This document shows positions 35,583 to 47,253 of a stretch of 64,000 nt of DNA, one piece after another. The notes beneath the pieces are model-generated. The model was not told the origin of the DNA. It did not search any database and saw only the letters and a program-made list of their open reading frames with translations. The first letter of the stretch is position 1, and each line of letters starts with the position of its first letter. Both the position numbers and the translations under genes were made by a program. The stretch is from Rhytidiadelphus loreus (Eukaryota > Streptophyta > Bryopsida > Hypnales > Hylocomiaceae), in contig OX344765.1 in NCBI GenBank assembly GCA_947034895.1, positions 8,189,001-8,253,000 of the forward strand, given 5' to 3'.

Positions 35583-35585
35583 ATC
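35583..35585 (+). repeat. Target-site duplication ATC (left)
   Basis: Matches 60647-60649 at the other end of the candidate giant CACTA element. Confidence 0.6.
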
Positions 35586-35599
35586 CACTACAACAACGG

Positions 35600-35712
35600 C
35601 AATGTTTTATGACTGCAAAAATATGACTGAGGATGACTGGCGACTACTCGCAGTCATATTCTTGGAGGTCAATACCTTGGGGAGAAATATGACTGCAAAA
35701 TATGACTGCTAG
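35600..35712 (+). repeat. CACTA subterminal repeats, left end
   Basis: About six copies of a TATGACTG-type motif in both orientations directly inside the terminal inverted repeat. Similar motifs reappear near 37320-37365 and in bulk at 60040-60640. Such arrays bind the transposon-encoded protein in characterised CACTA elements. Confidence 0.65.
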
Positions 35713-35914
35713 TCGTTTTAGGGCCTTGTACTTCATGGGCGTATATTATACGTTCGTTGGGAACACTAAAGTATTTCATAAGGAACGGTAGGGAACTCGT
35801 TTGAGAACATTGAGTTATATTATTGGTCATATTTTCATGGTAGTAACATTTTTTTGTTTTTGGACAACCTAAGAAAAACATGGGCAATCAAAAAAAATAG
35901 ACAAGCCATTGTTT

Positions 35915-36066
35915 AAAATTTTGAAACCTAATCACCACTTTTTAAGGGTTTTGAAACCCTAGCCACCACTTTTTAGGGTTTTGAAACCCTAGCCATCATT
36001 TTTTTAGGGTTTTAAAACCCTAGACACCACTTTTTAGGGTTTTGAAATCCTAGCCACTACTTTTTT
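35915..36066 (+). repeat. 30-bp tandem repeat with telo-box palindromes
   Basis: Five units of about 30 bp, each with AGGGTTTTGAAACCCTAG and CCACCACTTTTT. Every good unit contains the plant telomere-like word AAACCCTA and its complement as a short inverted repeat. Confidence 0.75.
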
Positions 36067-36149
36067 TTACTTTTCTTCCTTAAAGGCTTTATTCATTATA
36101 ATTGGACAATCGACAGATTTTGAGACTTTTGCCCTAAAACAATTTTATG

Positions 36150-36310
36150 GAGTTATCCTCGAGTCGAGGATAAGTTGAGACTGCAACCTTTTGGCAATGA
36201 AAGGTTTTTATACATAGTAATATTTTAAAGTCTCAAATTTCCAAATAGTCTCAGAATTGAATAGTTATGACTATTTATCTTCGACTCGAGGATAAAATTG
36301 AGACTACCAT
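36150..36310. repeat. Palindromic TATCCTCGAGTCGAGGATA and partial second copy
   Basis: A 19-bp perfect palindrome lies at about 36154-36172 followed by AGTTGAGACT. A near copy ATCTTCGACTCGAGGATA followed by AAATTGAGACT occurs at about 36277. Function unknown. Confidence 0.5.
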
Positions 36311-36334
36311 TTGTCCAAATATAACGAATAAGGC

Positions 36335-36800
36335 CTTCTTACCTTTTGTTGTCTCTTGTCTCTTGTCTCTTTGAGTTCACTCTTGTTTCTTAGTTGTTGT
36401 GTTTTGTTGCATTTTGAGTTCACTCTTGTTTCTTAGTTGCTGTGTTTGTTGCATCTTGAATTCACTCTTGCTTCTTAGTTGTTGTCATTTGTTGCATCTT
36501 GAGTTACTCTTACTTCTTAGAGTTGTTGTCTTTTGTTGCATCTTCACTCTTGCTTCTTGTTTTTTTCTTCATGCATCTTAATTCTTTCTTCTTCTTATTT
36601 CTTATTTTTTACTTTTTATTCTCTCTTTTTGTTTCTTGTTTCTTTTTGTTGTATCTTAATTCTTTTTTGTTGTTTCTTGTTACCTCTTAGTAGTTGCTCC
36701 TTATTGTTTCTTGAACATCTTAACTTGTATTTGTTGTTATCTTTTAGCACTTGTTGCCTTTTTTCTTCTTGTTCCTTGCATCACCATTGTTTTTCTTCTT
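36335..36800 (+). repeat. T-rich imperfect tandem repeat
   Basis: Units of about 58 bp built from TTCACTCTTG, TTTCTTAGTTGTTG and TTTTGTTGCATCTTGA, decaying towards the right. The long hydrophobic frames it produces (36399-36880) are a composition artefact, not genes. Confidence 0.7.
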
Positions 36801-38840
36801 ATCCTAAATTTGTATTACATATTTTCTATTGTTGTAAACTTTTGAAGATTGAGCTTTGTTGTATGTTCATTAAAAATTAACCTCCTATTTTTTTAATTGT
36901 ATATGCAGGCAATAAAATTGGAACAAAGTTATTGGAGGCTACTTGCAACTCACTTCATATTATTGTAAGAAATATAGTCTCTATTGACTTTTGTAAATAA
37001 TTCATTGTGATATACATATTTTGTATTTGTGACTAATAAATTATAAATGTCATTGAAAGGAATCACATTCCTTTTTATATATTCCCTCTCCAATATAATT
37101 GTTTCTTGTATATCTTTAAAATCATATGTATTTGTTTTTAACTACATGAAATCTTTTATTCAATTGTTAAATCATTTTAATGTATGATTGCAAATATGCT
37201 TAGGTATCCTACAACCGTTGTATGATTTGTTTAATTCATAGTTCAAAATACATATCAATAAAAAAATGACTACTTAGAGTCACAAAATGATTATAATAAT
37301 TTCCAAAAAATGATTAGGTGCTCTCAATATGACTAAAAAATATGACTGAGAAGAGTCGTTTTACAAATCATCAAGAACTTTTTTCAAGAAACTTTGAACT
37401 AAGAAAAGTTGGTAAACTAATCTAACTTTCATCTTCAAAAATCTTTTTGTACTTTGGAGACTCCAATCAAAGTCAGGAACAAAATTCGGACAGGGGTTGG
37501 GAGGGGCATTTTCTTTGACATTTTTAAGCATCCTCTCTGAATTTTGTCCATAACTTTTGATTAGAGAATTGAAATGTCAAACGGATTTTTTAGAGATAAA
37601 ATTTTGTTTTCTTTTCTACCTTTTCTTAGTTCAAATTTTTTTGAAAAAAATTATTCTACAATGCCAAAATGAGGTCTGAAATTGTTCTTTTACCACAATT
37701 CTCATTTGTGCACTTACCTATGAGCGGTTGAATTCCTACTCATCCAAATTAAAATATCCCACATGAATTGTTCTACCTTCTATCACCCCACTTGCATAAA
37801 GAGATTGCCTAAGCAAATCCTTGAACTCATGCAAATGGTGGCTTCCTATTCTTTTTGAGGTAATTTTCCAACTATTGAAATTATTGGGTATTTAGATAAA
37901 AGTTTCTTGAAACTTTGAACCAAATGTCCAATAATTTCTGTGTTTCTTATTTTCTACTTTGGTCTTGCTAATTTATGTGTTCAACCGCCATTGCTATTAC
38001 GTAATGGGCCATCGAGAGCTCCATTACATAGAAGTGGTACTTGGATGTTGAAATCTTCATATTCAGTAGATAGCCCAGTTTTAATTACACAATACTTCTG
38101 CAGATGGGCCAACAATAAAAAATTGATTATTGGTTGTAATAGCATTGTTTAGTCCAGGCCATCGCGGCTGTCATCTAGGTGGGAATGCACCACCATTTTT
38201 AGCTCGTTTTATACCTTACCAGTGTCCCTTAAGGTTAGGTGGGAACATACCTTAACCCATTTAGGAATTTTAGAAATCAAAATGAATTCAGAAAAATTCT
38301 ATTAATTACTCACAAAAAAATTCTAAGACTAAAAAAAATTCAAAAATCAATATTACGAAAAAATAAAAAACATATTTAATCATTAGATTTTTAAAAATAC
38401 CATCAATTTTCAATTTTCAATTTGAACATACATTACAAAGTTTAATTAGAAAGTTTGTGTTAATAGTGTAAGAAAATTGGTGAACATAATATAAAAATAT
38501 TGTATCCATCTAGTCTATTCATAGATCATGATTAGGTTGTGATGACATCATAGGAAATTTGAGCATTTGCATCTACTAAGTCTTGATTGAACCATCTAAA
38601 ACACCACAAGAACACCAAAATTTGATAAAGGAATCAATGTGCTCATGGAACTAACACATGATGTTGTAGGCCAAACTAGGTACTTCACACTATCGAGGTT
38701 GAGAACATCTCATCTCACCTATCAAAGCTATTCATGGCCATTTTATTTTGGGCTTGTAGACCAGTGCTCACAAGCTTATGAATTGTAGATGTGTTACATG
38801 TATGAGCTTTGTTAGTGATTGTAAAGCCTTTGATTTACTC
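36801..38840. other. AT-rich DNA within the CACTA element, no gene seen
   Basis: Contains a divergent hairpin repeat at 37380-37660. Around 37940-38150 a 70-codon frame has slightly better codon quality but no recognisable motif. Confidence 0.4.
37380..37660. repeat. Divergent copy of the hairpin element seen at 48770-49545
   Basis: Carries the same landmarks in the same order: AACTTTCATCTTCAAAAATC, an interior with CTCTCTGAATTTTGTCCATAA, then AAACGGATTTTTTAGAGAT. The arms are imperfectly complementary, so it is an older copy. Confidence 0.55.
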
Positions 38841-39251
38841 CTATAATTTCAAATCATCAAAATTTTGAGTGCAATAGAAAGAGGTTATACTTTTAGTGAC
38901 AATGGCCAACTCATATAGCAAAATCTTTGTAAGGCAAGATTCAATGAGTTGTACAATATGCAAGTGAAGGATGAATACCACTACAATGTTAATTGCTAAA
39001 CCTTTGAAGATCTCAACAAGAGTCTTTGCTCTTTGTTCTTCTTTAAAGAACCAATCTTGAAGTAGGTATTGGTGATCAAACCACCAATTGATGCCCATGC
39101 TTTCCATGAATGTACCTTTGCTAGAAAACACTAAAACTACACAAAAGTGCAATGACCTTGCTTCGCACCTTTGAATTAGAATCACACTTTGAATTCTTTG
39201 AAAGTGGTCCATATATATATCGATGTTAAAACATTCCCGTGCAAAGCACAC
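38841..39251 (-). other. 136-codon open frame of unknown status
   Basis: Lies just beyond the 3' end of the broken TPR gene on the same strand. Residues about 80-115 are hydrophobic (a run around INIVVVFILHL). No recognised domain and no second copy. It may be a chance frame in AT-rich DNA. Confidence 0.2.
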
Positions 39252-39379
39252 TCAAAGGAACAATTAATATAGAGAGAATATCAAATTCATTACCCTAATT
39301 TTGTGCTTTTCAAATGCAACAATGACACAATTATCTAGCTAATTGATGCCTACCATCAATAAAAAAAACTAAAAAAAAT

Positions 39380-40084
39380 TCATCTTGAAAAGTTGCCAAA
39401 TGTCAAGGTGAAAATATCAATATTGCATTTAAGTTTTTTTGTTTGATTCAAATCTATCAACGCTCCCATATTATCATTTAGTTTTGCTTTTACGCTTCTT
39501 CTTATTTGCAAAGTGAAATTGTCATTGGGTGCAAGTTCATTTGCTTTATCCAAATCTACCAAAGCTCCAACGTAATCATTCATCCTTCTTTTGATATCTC
39601 CTCTTATTTTCAAAGTAACATTGTCATTAGGTGCATGATCATTTTCTTTGTCCAAATCTTTCAAAGCTCCAATATAATCCGCCATCACTAATTTTACAAG
39701 TCCTCTTGCTTGCAAAATAAAGTTGTTAGTGGGAGCAAGTTCATGTGCTTTATTCAAATCCACTAAGCCTCCCACAAAATCTCCCATCAATCTTTTAATG
39801 TCTCCTCTTATACCAAAAATTTAATAAAAAGTTTTTTCATGTTCCAAATGATAATCTATTGAATATTTATACGCTTTTTCTACATTTTCTAATGCGCTTT
39901 TCAAGTTGTTTGTTGAAGGCTTAGGACCTAGCCTTTTATGATTTGTTGTTGCTAAACAAGTTAAAAACTTGGTGAGTATCCATATCCTTCTAATTTTTGA
40001 AGGTTTTCTATGATGTAAATAGTCATCACCTCTAAAATTTGACCCCAACAAAGGAGTTTCAAGATCATTCCACATTGTTGTCAT
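39380..40084 (-). pseudogene. TPR-repeat protein gene, broken by one stop
   Basis: It starts with ATG at 40084 (MTTMWNDLETPLLG) and continues in one frame to 39380, interrupted only by TAA at 39821-39823. After an N-terminal region of about 85 residues come three to four tetratricopeptide-type repeats of 34 residues, with the recurring pattern DYVGAL.DLDKA.ELAPND and TL.IRG..KR. TPRs are helical-hairpin protein-interaction modules; the partner is unknown. It stops after about 235 codons, short for such proteins. Removing the single stop would join leader and repeats, so it decayed recently, or the leader and repeats are separate exons. It sits inside the candidate 25-kb CACTA element, which suggests gene capture. 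Confidence 0.65.
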
Positions 40085-40145
40085 CTTTTGTATGTGTTAA
40101 TATAAATAGTATAAAATGTAGCTCTTTGAATATGACCAATATAAA

Positions 40146-40183
<38 letters not shown>

Positions 40184-41736
40184 ATTTCAAGTGTAAGTTA
40201 TATATAGTAGACTTCTAATATTTTACGTTTTGAGATTGAATGAAAAGTAAAATATTACTAAAAAAATAAAAGTCAGATATTCTAATTTACATTATATTTC
40301 AATTGGTTGTTTTTGAGGTGTTTGTGATCACTACATATCGTAGTTCCACAAATAAATACTAAATCTATTCATTTGTAGGTTACATACATCCCCTATGAAG
40401 GGAAACTTTGGTGCCCAAGCCAGAGAACGTTCATTCAAAGTTTTATTAGTTGATTTTCAACAAATTGTTGGACCTTTGTTGTGCACATCCCGATGTTCTG
40501 TCAATTTCGCTTAACTTACCTCTTTTTTAATAGGTTTGGTTGTATTGGAATTGGCTTAAAACCTACAAGTGACAAAGAACAAGACTTTATATATTAGTTT
40601 AAATTCAAAAATTTGTTTTAGTTTATTGTTTTGTATGTTTTAGACTCTAAAAGGACAATTCTTTTTTAAATATAATATATTACTTACCTTTGATTTGTAT
40701 TGCCTCAAAAAGTATTTTTCGAAACTTCCCTGATTAGTTCAGAGTAGATTCTAAATCCCAATCTTAATCAAACTTACGTTTGTGAAGTATGATCTAATTC
40801 TTGATCATGATCATATACATCCATAATCCATATATAGGAATACTACTGTCAGAAATACCTTTAGACAGATTTTTTTAATACTGTAAATGTTTTGAGTTTG
40901 AACTGCTAAAGATATTTGCTATCCAAGCAACTTCAGTACTAACAGCATTAGTATGTCCTAGCATAATTTTCAGTCCATATCAACAACCTTATTAAAGGAG
41001 ATTGTGTAGAAAAACATACAATGGAAATGATTTACATTCCATACAGCAACACTGTCTACAGGCAAGCTTTGCACAAATATTTCAGCTTGTTAGCTGTGGC
41101 CTCAATAGAAGTCAGCTAGAGTTCTAATGAAGAAATACTGAACTAACCATGAACAAACAATGCACAAACAATGAACACATCAAGTTTCGAGAACTCATAG
41201 TCATTTTTTCCAACCATAACCTTAGATTGAACTTCTAGGTATAATAAGTTGGAGATACAATAAAGTATGAGAACATCATATCCATAGCTCGAAATTTTTT
41301 GAAAAAATCCTCAGGAGGTGGTAATCCTCACCTGTACCCATGCCAACCAGCAAAACGTTAGTATGCCAATAGACGTGCACGAGGTGTCTATAGATTACCA
41401 CTACTTGTTATCGTAATTCACATGAGAAAAATTTCAATCGTAATCCAACCTAAAGCCATAAAATATGCAAAGCAAGCATTTTCTGACTTCTCTACAGACT
41501 TAAAAAACCACCACTTGTTGGTCGCTGTTCTGTGAGCTAAGCACCATTGCATATACTTCTCCCAACTGAATCACCACTGTGAGAACCTCTGACCCTGAGC
41601 AAGTGTTTGTATAACACAAAAAATGTGTTCATTGTGGAAACCGAGCTAGTTATAGCATGAGTTTCAATAATTTCTAAGTTCAAACGTTTGAACATCCCTG
41701 GATGTAACATGAAGAGCGGCAAAAACTTCCAGAGCT
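40085..41736. other. AT-rich DNA within the CACTA element, no gene seen
   Basis: An (AT)n microsatellite lies at about 40150-40181, in the region upstream of the TPR gene start. The rest has no coding signal. Confidence 0.4.
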
Positions 41737-42380
41737 TAAGGTAGGAGGCTCAATTGTTGGAGGGTCATTTTCAGTCGACCATATAGGCTAACCATTAATC
41801 GTGCAGTACGTTCTGGAAAAGATTGAATGATTTAGAATCCAGAAAATGGGATTGCAAGTGTTCAGTTTTTGAACTGTACTGACTTTAGAATACATACTAT
41901 TGTGAGTGTACTTGGATGCTATAGTACTTTATGAATTCAGTGAATAAAAAACTAATGTAAGTAATGAAGTACTTGGACTTATTATTTACAATGGGTTCTG
42001 AATTAAATGAAAGTAGCTTCAGTTTCATTTTGTGGCGGCCATGAAATGAAGTCTAGAAGTGAGTATAAATGAGAAGTCTAGCAGTGAGTTATTTAGGAAT
42101 TTCCCAGCATTGTTTTTGGTGCCATGACCGTCACTTTTGAAAATTGAAATGTACAATTTCACAAAGGAAATACAACTACCATTAATTATATGAGAACCAT
42201 GTCCCAAGACATGGCGGTTGGCTATATGTTCCTCAAGAAGCTGCAAAAACATTTGCAATATGTGACAGTCTACATTACTTCAAAACAGAACTCCAAGTGA
42301 TCCACGAATTCAAGAGAGGCTGTGAGGAATCACGTATTACTATTGCTTGTTAAGTTACTAGAGATTTTGCTTGCACAATC

Positions 42381-45170
42381 ATGAGTGACGACAGTGCTTC
42401 TGATGAAGGCAGCCCTGCTGCTGACGGGATGTGGGAACGTGGACTCAGCTCCGGAAGAAGTTCATCAATCTACAATGAAGATGATGACTACAGTGGAGGT
42501 GAGCAAAACGCAGCACTGTTTGATTGGGCCCATGGAGAAGCAGAGAAGGAGGCGCTGCAGCAGATGGAAGCCATGGGAGTCTTTACTGAGGATGACGACA
42601 CTGTGGCGGATCTGGATATTGAGGTCAGACCACCGAAGCAGAAGAGAATTCGGCAGTTGGAAAATGACAATCCCAAGGTATTGGAGGCGGCACATGTGGA
42701 AGAAGTCTTATGGGGAGAGAGTGACGACAACTCACAGCTATAGTGGCATGGGCGAGCTCAACGAACAAGGCAGAAGAAGAGTCCTGTAGTTTGTAGTGGT
42801 GGCAGCGGACAGGCGAAGTGTTGTAGTCCAACAAGGCTGACGCAAGAACGCAGACATGGAGCAATGGAGATACGACGAACACGTATGGAGGGTCCAAGTA
42901 GCAACTCCAAGCACCTCCATAGACCTTCAGAGAGGCCTGCCGCTGCAGGTATGACTTCAGATGACAGTCCGGACTTGCCTCCTCTTACATTTCCAAAAGG
43001 TACTAGATCAAAAACAAGAGTGAAAATGAATGGCAATTGGACTGGTCAGCAACTTCAGCATGCCATAGCTGACATTGATGATGGCCAAACAATTAGAAGT
43101 GCTGCCAAGGATTACGGAATTCCATCTTCTAGTTTGAGAGGCCATGTCTATGGGACTACAATACAGAGAAGAAGGGGCAAAAGAGGTGTTCTAACAAATG
43201 AAGAAGAGCAGGAATTAGTGGACTACCTCCTTCAGATGCAGAACCTTGGATTTCCACTGACAATGGGACAACTGCGGGAAAAGGTGGGAATACTGACCCA
43301 AGCTAGGGTGACCCCATTCACAGACGGAGTTCCAGGACCTGGTTGGGTGAAATGTTTCAGGAGAAGACATCCAGAATTAAGTTTGAGAAAACCACAAGCC
43401 TTAGACCAAAAATGAGCGAGAAGTTTATGTCCAGAAACTGTTCAAACTTTCTATGACAATTTGCAGAAACTATACAATGCTCACAACTACCCAGCCCATC
43501 ACATTTGGAATTGTGATGAGAGTGGTGCACAGGCAGGGAAAGATGGAGGGGGATACGTTCTAGCAAAAAGGGGAAGCAGAAATGTACACATGGTAACACC
43601 AGACCAAAGGGAATGGCTTTCTGTTCTATCCTGTATCAATGCAAGAGGTGACAGATTGCCTAATTTCTACATATTCAAAGGCAAACGTCAAACTAGAAAC
43701 TTCTTGAAAAAAACAGGTGAAACAGATGCAATTCTAGCAATGCAGCCAAAGGCCTGGATGACACACTACCTTTTCGAAGCCTGGATGTTGCATTTTCTAT
43801 CCACTGTGGAAGAGCTGCATGGAATATCACCATCCAACATACACTTGCTGATTTTCGATGGTCACAGCTCTCAAGTGACCTTGGATGTTATAAAACTAGC
43901 GATGTCCAGAGGTTTGGATTTGCTAACATTGCCTTCTCACACATCACATGCCCTGCAGCCACTTGATGTGATGTGCTTCAAGCCTTTCAAGCTGGCATTT
44001 CGTGCCTATAGGGACAAGTGGACTTTAAACCACAAAGGCATGCTGCCACAGAAGGAGGACCTTGCTCAATGGGTTTCTCATGCCTTGAAAAGAGCCTTGA
44101 CCACTAATAACATTACCAAAGGATTTCAAACAACAGGTATCTATCCTATAGATTCCACAGCCATGGATGAGAGAATGGGGCCTAGCTGTGCTTATCAACG
44201 ACCAGATGCTGCAACAGACAGTGCAACTGCAAATGGGCCAGAAGAACAAACATATGCACTTGAAGAATGGGAGATACAAGAGATTAATGAAGAAGTGGAT
44301 CTTGATTTACCAAACTGTCAATAGTACTACGTAGAAGTTGACAATGATAGTGACGACAGTCATTCACAGGACAACGACGCTGAGGATTCAAGTGCAACAG
44401 ACGACGAAATAGGAAATGAAGACTGTCCGGGAGTGAAAGAAGGTTTCAGAGATATGTTGGCTCTTCCAAGTGTACACTTGCCATCCATGTCAAGGAAACG
44501 CGTGCAACCACGTATAGACTACCAGAAGTCCATTCTGTTAACTGAAGAGGAACATGTGCTGCAGCTGGAGGATGTTGCAGCCAGACGAGAGGAAGCTGCC
44601 AAGGAAAAAGAAAGGAAACAATTAGAGAAGGCAGCCATGAAGGAGCACAGAGCAGAGGAAAAAAGACAGAAGTTGGAAGCCAAGAACACAAGAGCTGCAC
44701 TTGCATTATCCAAGAGAAAACATAGAGAGCAGTGGAGCTTGAAAAACGTCCGAGCTTTAGGAGACAAACTGCACGCAACAATCAAAGCAAATGCCCCCAT
44801 TACTGGATACAAGGCTCCTTACTGTGGGGTGATTCCAGAGGTCTGCAGAAGAAACCAGAAGGTGGCAATAGCTAGGAGGCGAGCAAAGAAGCTAGGGCAG
44901 GACATCAGCCACTTACCTCCCCTACAGGAAGTACATCCCCTGCCTGTTTCTTCTCCTTTCATGCAGCAGACGTTGAACAGAACAGCTTTCATTCCTTACA
45001 ACCAGAACATGTATGCCCAGCCTTCTCTCTTGTACCAAGTACCACCGTATTGGAGAACTGCATCAGCACCTGCAAGAGAAACACCAACATCAGATGATTA
45101 TTGCGGCATGCAAAACAAGGACAGCCACCGTACACTTGCACAGGAGCAGCAATGCAGGCGACCAACTTGA
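42381..45170 (+). pseudogene. pogo-like transposase, one frame with three stops
   Basis: A single frame runs 930 codons from ATG 42381 to the stop at 45168-45170, broken only by TAG 42741-42743, TGA 43413-43415 and TAG 44322-44324. Order of domains: acidic N-terminus; a Psq-type helix-turn-helix at about 43024-43150 (NWTGQQLQHAI, RSAAKDYGIPSSSLRGH); a CENP-B-type second DNA-binding domain to about 43400; a DDE_1 catalytic core with Asp at 43515-43517 (NCDESG), 43857-43859 (IFDGHSS) and 43965-43967 (LQPLDV), the last two 36 residues apart (DD35D pattern); then a Lys/Glu-rich coiled coil. The protein would cut and paste the element at TA sites in the nucleus. All three stops can be explained by one C-to-T change each from CAG or CGA. 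The first could instead lie in an intron. Confidence 0.85.
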
Positions 45171-45419
45171 ACAAGGCCAACAAGAATTAGTGACAACAAT
45201 GGCAGAAGGCACGAAATGCAATGAATAGCAAGAAGGTGACAAGTACAAAGAAGTGGATCTTGATTTACCAAAGGAGGGTGTCGTGTGCCGATGGAAATGC
45301 TGGAGTTTGGCGGCAAGCACACGGCAGAGGTGCACAAGTGGGAGGTCCACCGACAGGAAGCGGGCAGACGTCGCAGGTGCAGGGCGGAGGCGCAAGGCGG
45401 AGGGTCTGCCGACCAGTAC

Positions 45420-45625
45420 AGGCGCCTAGCTTTAAGAACGCGCAGATCAGCATTCACAGAGTAGTAGAAAATAATTTACAGACCAATACACTGAGACCAA
45501 CATTCACAGAGTAGCAGAAAATAATTTACAAACCAATCGACTGAAAGCAGCATTCACAGACTAGTAGAAAAGAATTTACAAACCAAGCGAATTTACAAAC
45601 CAAGCATTGACAGCATTCACAAACC
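45420..45625 (+). repeat. About 60-bp tandem repeat in pogo 3' region
   Basis: Roughly three units with AGTAGAAAATAATTTACA, AACCAATCGACTGA and CAGCATTCACAGA, the last degraded. Confidence 0.65.
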
Positions 45626-45639
45626 AAGGCGCACAACTT

Positions 45640-46010
45640 CAGGGCTCACTTCGACAGGGGCACAAAGCAGGGCGCACTTCGGTGATGACCACAGAGCAAG
45701 GCACACTTCGGCAAGGGCATGGACAAGTTGGGAGTGCATCACGGGCGTGGAGAGGTCGCAGCTGCATGAGGGCGTGGACAGGTCGGAGTTGTAGGCAGGT
45801 GCGTCGAGAGGTCGAAGCTACAGGCAGGGGCGTGGAGAGGTCGGCGCTGTAGGTACGGGCGTGGAGAGGTCGCCGCTGCAGGCAGGGGCGGGGACAGGTC
45901 GGAGCTGCAGGCAGGGACGGGGAGAGATGACCGCACTTCGGCAGGTTGGAGGCGCACTTCGGTGATGAGCTGCAGGCAGGGGCGTCGACAGGGTGGACCT
46001 GCATTCACAG
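45640..46010 (+). repeat. GC-rich minisatellite 1 in pogo element
   Basis: About ten imperfect units of 30-36 bp: GGGCGTGGAGAGGTCG followed by CRGCTGCAGGCAG. The complementary strand gives long proline-rich spurious frames, which I do not regard as genes. Confidence 0.75.
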
Positions 46011-46179
46011 CAGGGCACACTTCAGCAATGCAAACAGCAGAGTGGTCTAGAGATCGATGATTATTACAGCAAAGTTTGGTACACACAAGAAGGAGGGTAG
46101 AATTTTTCGAGCACAAGGAAGGCACACAATTCAAAGGGCTCAACGGAGGGAGGATGAGTGCGTACCTCTCTTATCAGTA

Positions 46180-46460
46180 CGAGGAGGACGACGCGCAGAA
46201 GGACGGCAGGCGCAATTCGGTAATCATGGAAGCAGGATAGGCGCAGCTTGAGGAAGGAGGACAGGCGCACTTTGCGGACGGAGGACCGTCGCAGTTCGCG
46301 GAAGGAGGAGTGCTGCAGTTCGGTGATGAGTGCAGGGGGACGACAGGTGCACTTGCGGACGGAGGAGCGTCGCAGGTCGCAGAAGGAGGAGCGGCACACT
46401 TCGGTGATGAGCGGAAGGCCGGCTGCCGCAGGTCGTGGAAGGAAGACACGCACAGTTCGT
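46180..46460 (+). repeat. GC-rich minisatellite 2 in pogo element
   Basis: Imperfect units with GGAGGAC, GCGCACTT, GCGGACGGAGGA and GTCGCAG, related in composition but not in unit to 45640-46010. Confidence 0.7.
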
Positions 46461-47253
46461 GGTTATAGGACAGGCGCAAGTCGTTCCAGAACAGAAGGGA
46501 GAAAGACAGGCCAAGTTTTCTAATCCGAAGAGGGAGCGCACTACCGAAGAGGAAGAAGAACAAGTAGGGTTTGCGACTACTTTTATGCTATCCAGCCATT
46601 GTTGCACGAACTTCATCAGCAACGGCAACCTCAAGAGAAAGGCAGCACGGTGCAAGACGGCGGGATGGAAGAAACAACCCCTGCATTTGTATATTCAGCA
46701 ACGGCTCTATGTCAGGGGACATGCTCCTCGCTTCAACTGTAAAGATTACAGCGCGCGAACCAGCTGCGCGCCATTTTGAACTTGCTCCATAGTTATTTTA
46801 GACCTGCAAGCGCAGTACTATAGCATCAATGCTGACAGATTTTGTGCTTCTGTAGAGTCTACTTTAGTCGCTTTGAAGTGCAGAAATAGGGCTGCAGAGG
46901 CTTAGCAGAGGGCAACATTAACATCACTAGTCCTTGGATGCTTTTCATATTGTCAGTGCTCCATTTTCAGACTTTATGGAACCATTATAAGCACCAGTGT
47001 ACTTACTTTCAGGCCACAGTTCAGCGACTTATAGACATGCTGTGATTGCTTACTGGTATACCTATGAGCAAAACTAGCGCCCTACGGCATGTCAGTTTGA
47101 AATTCCCTCATAATTTCAATTTGCCTCAGAAAATTTCGGAAAAAAGGGAGAATCATGCATTTGTCACTTCTTCACATGCCTCTAAATTCTTGACATGATT
47201 GGCTACTTTGATTTCGCACCACAGCCTTCTTTTCCCTTAGATGCACGATTACA
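46461..47253 (+). other. 3' non-coding part of the pogo element
   Basis: No supported gene. GC content falls gradually to the right-hand terminal repeat. Confidence 0.5.

Noticed and set aside
36399..36880. Hydrophobic leucine- and phenylalanine-rich open frames resembling membrane proteins
   Set aside because: They arise from a T-rich tandem repeat with the same property in more than one frame; no start context or homologous pattern.
45098..46655. Long proline-, serine- and leucine-rich open frames on the minus strand
   Set aside because: They read through GC-rich tandem repeats of the pogo element in several frames at once and repeat the same short peptides; this is a composition effect.
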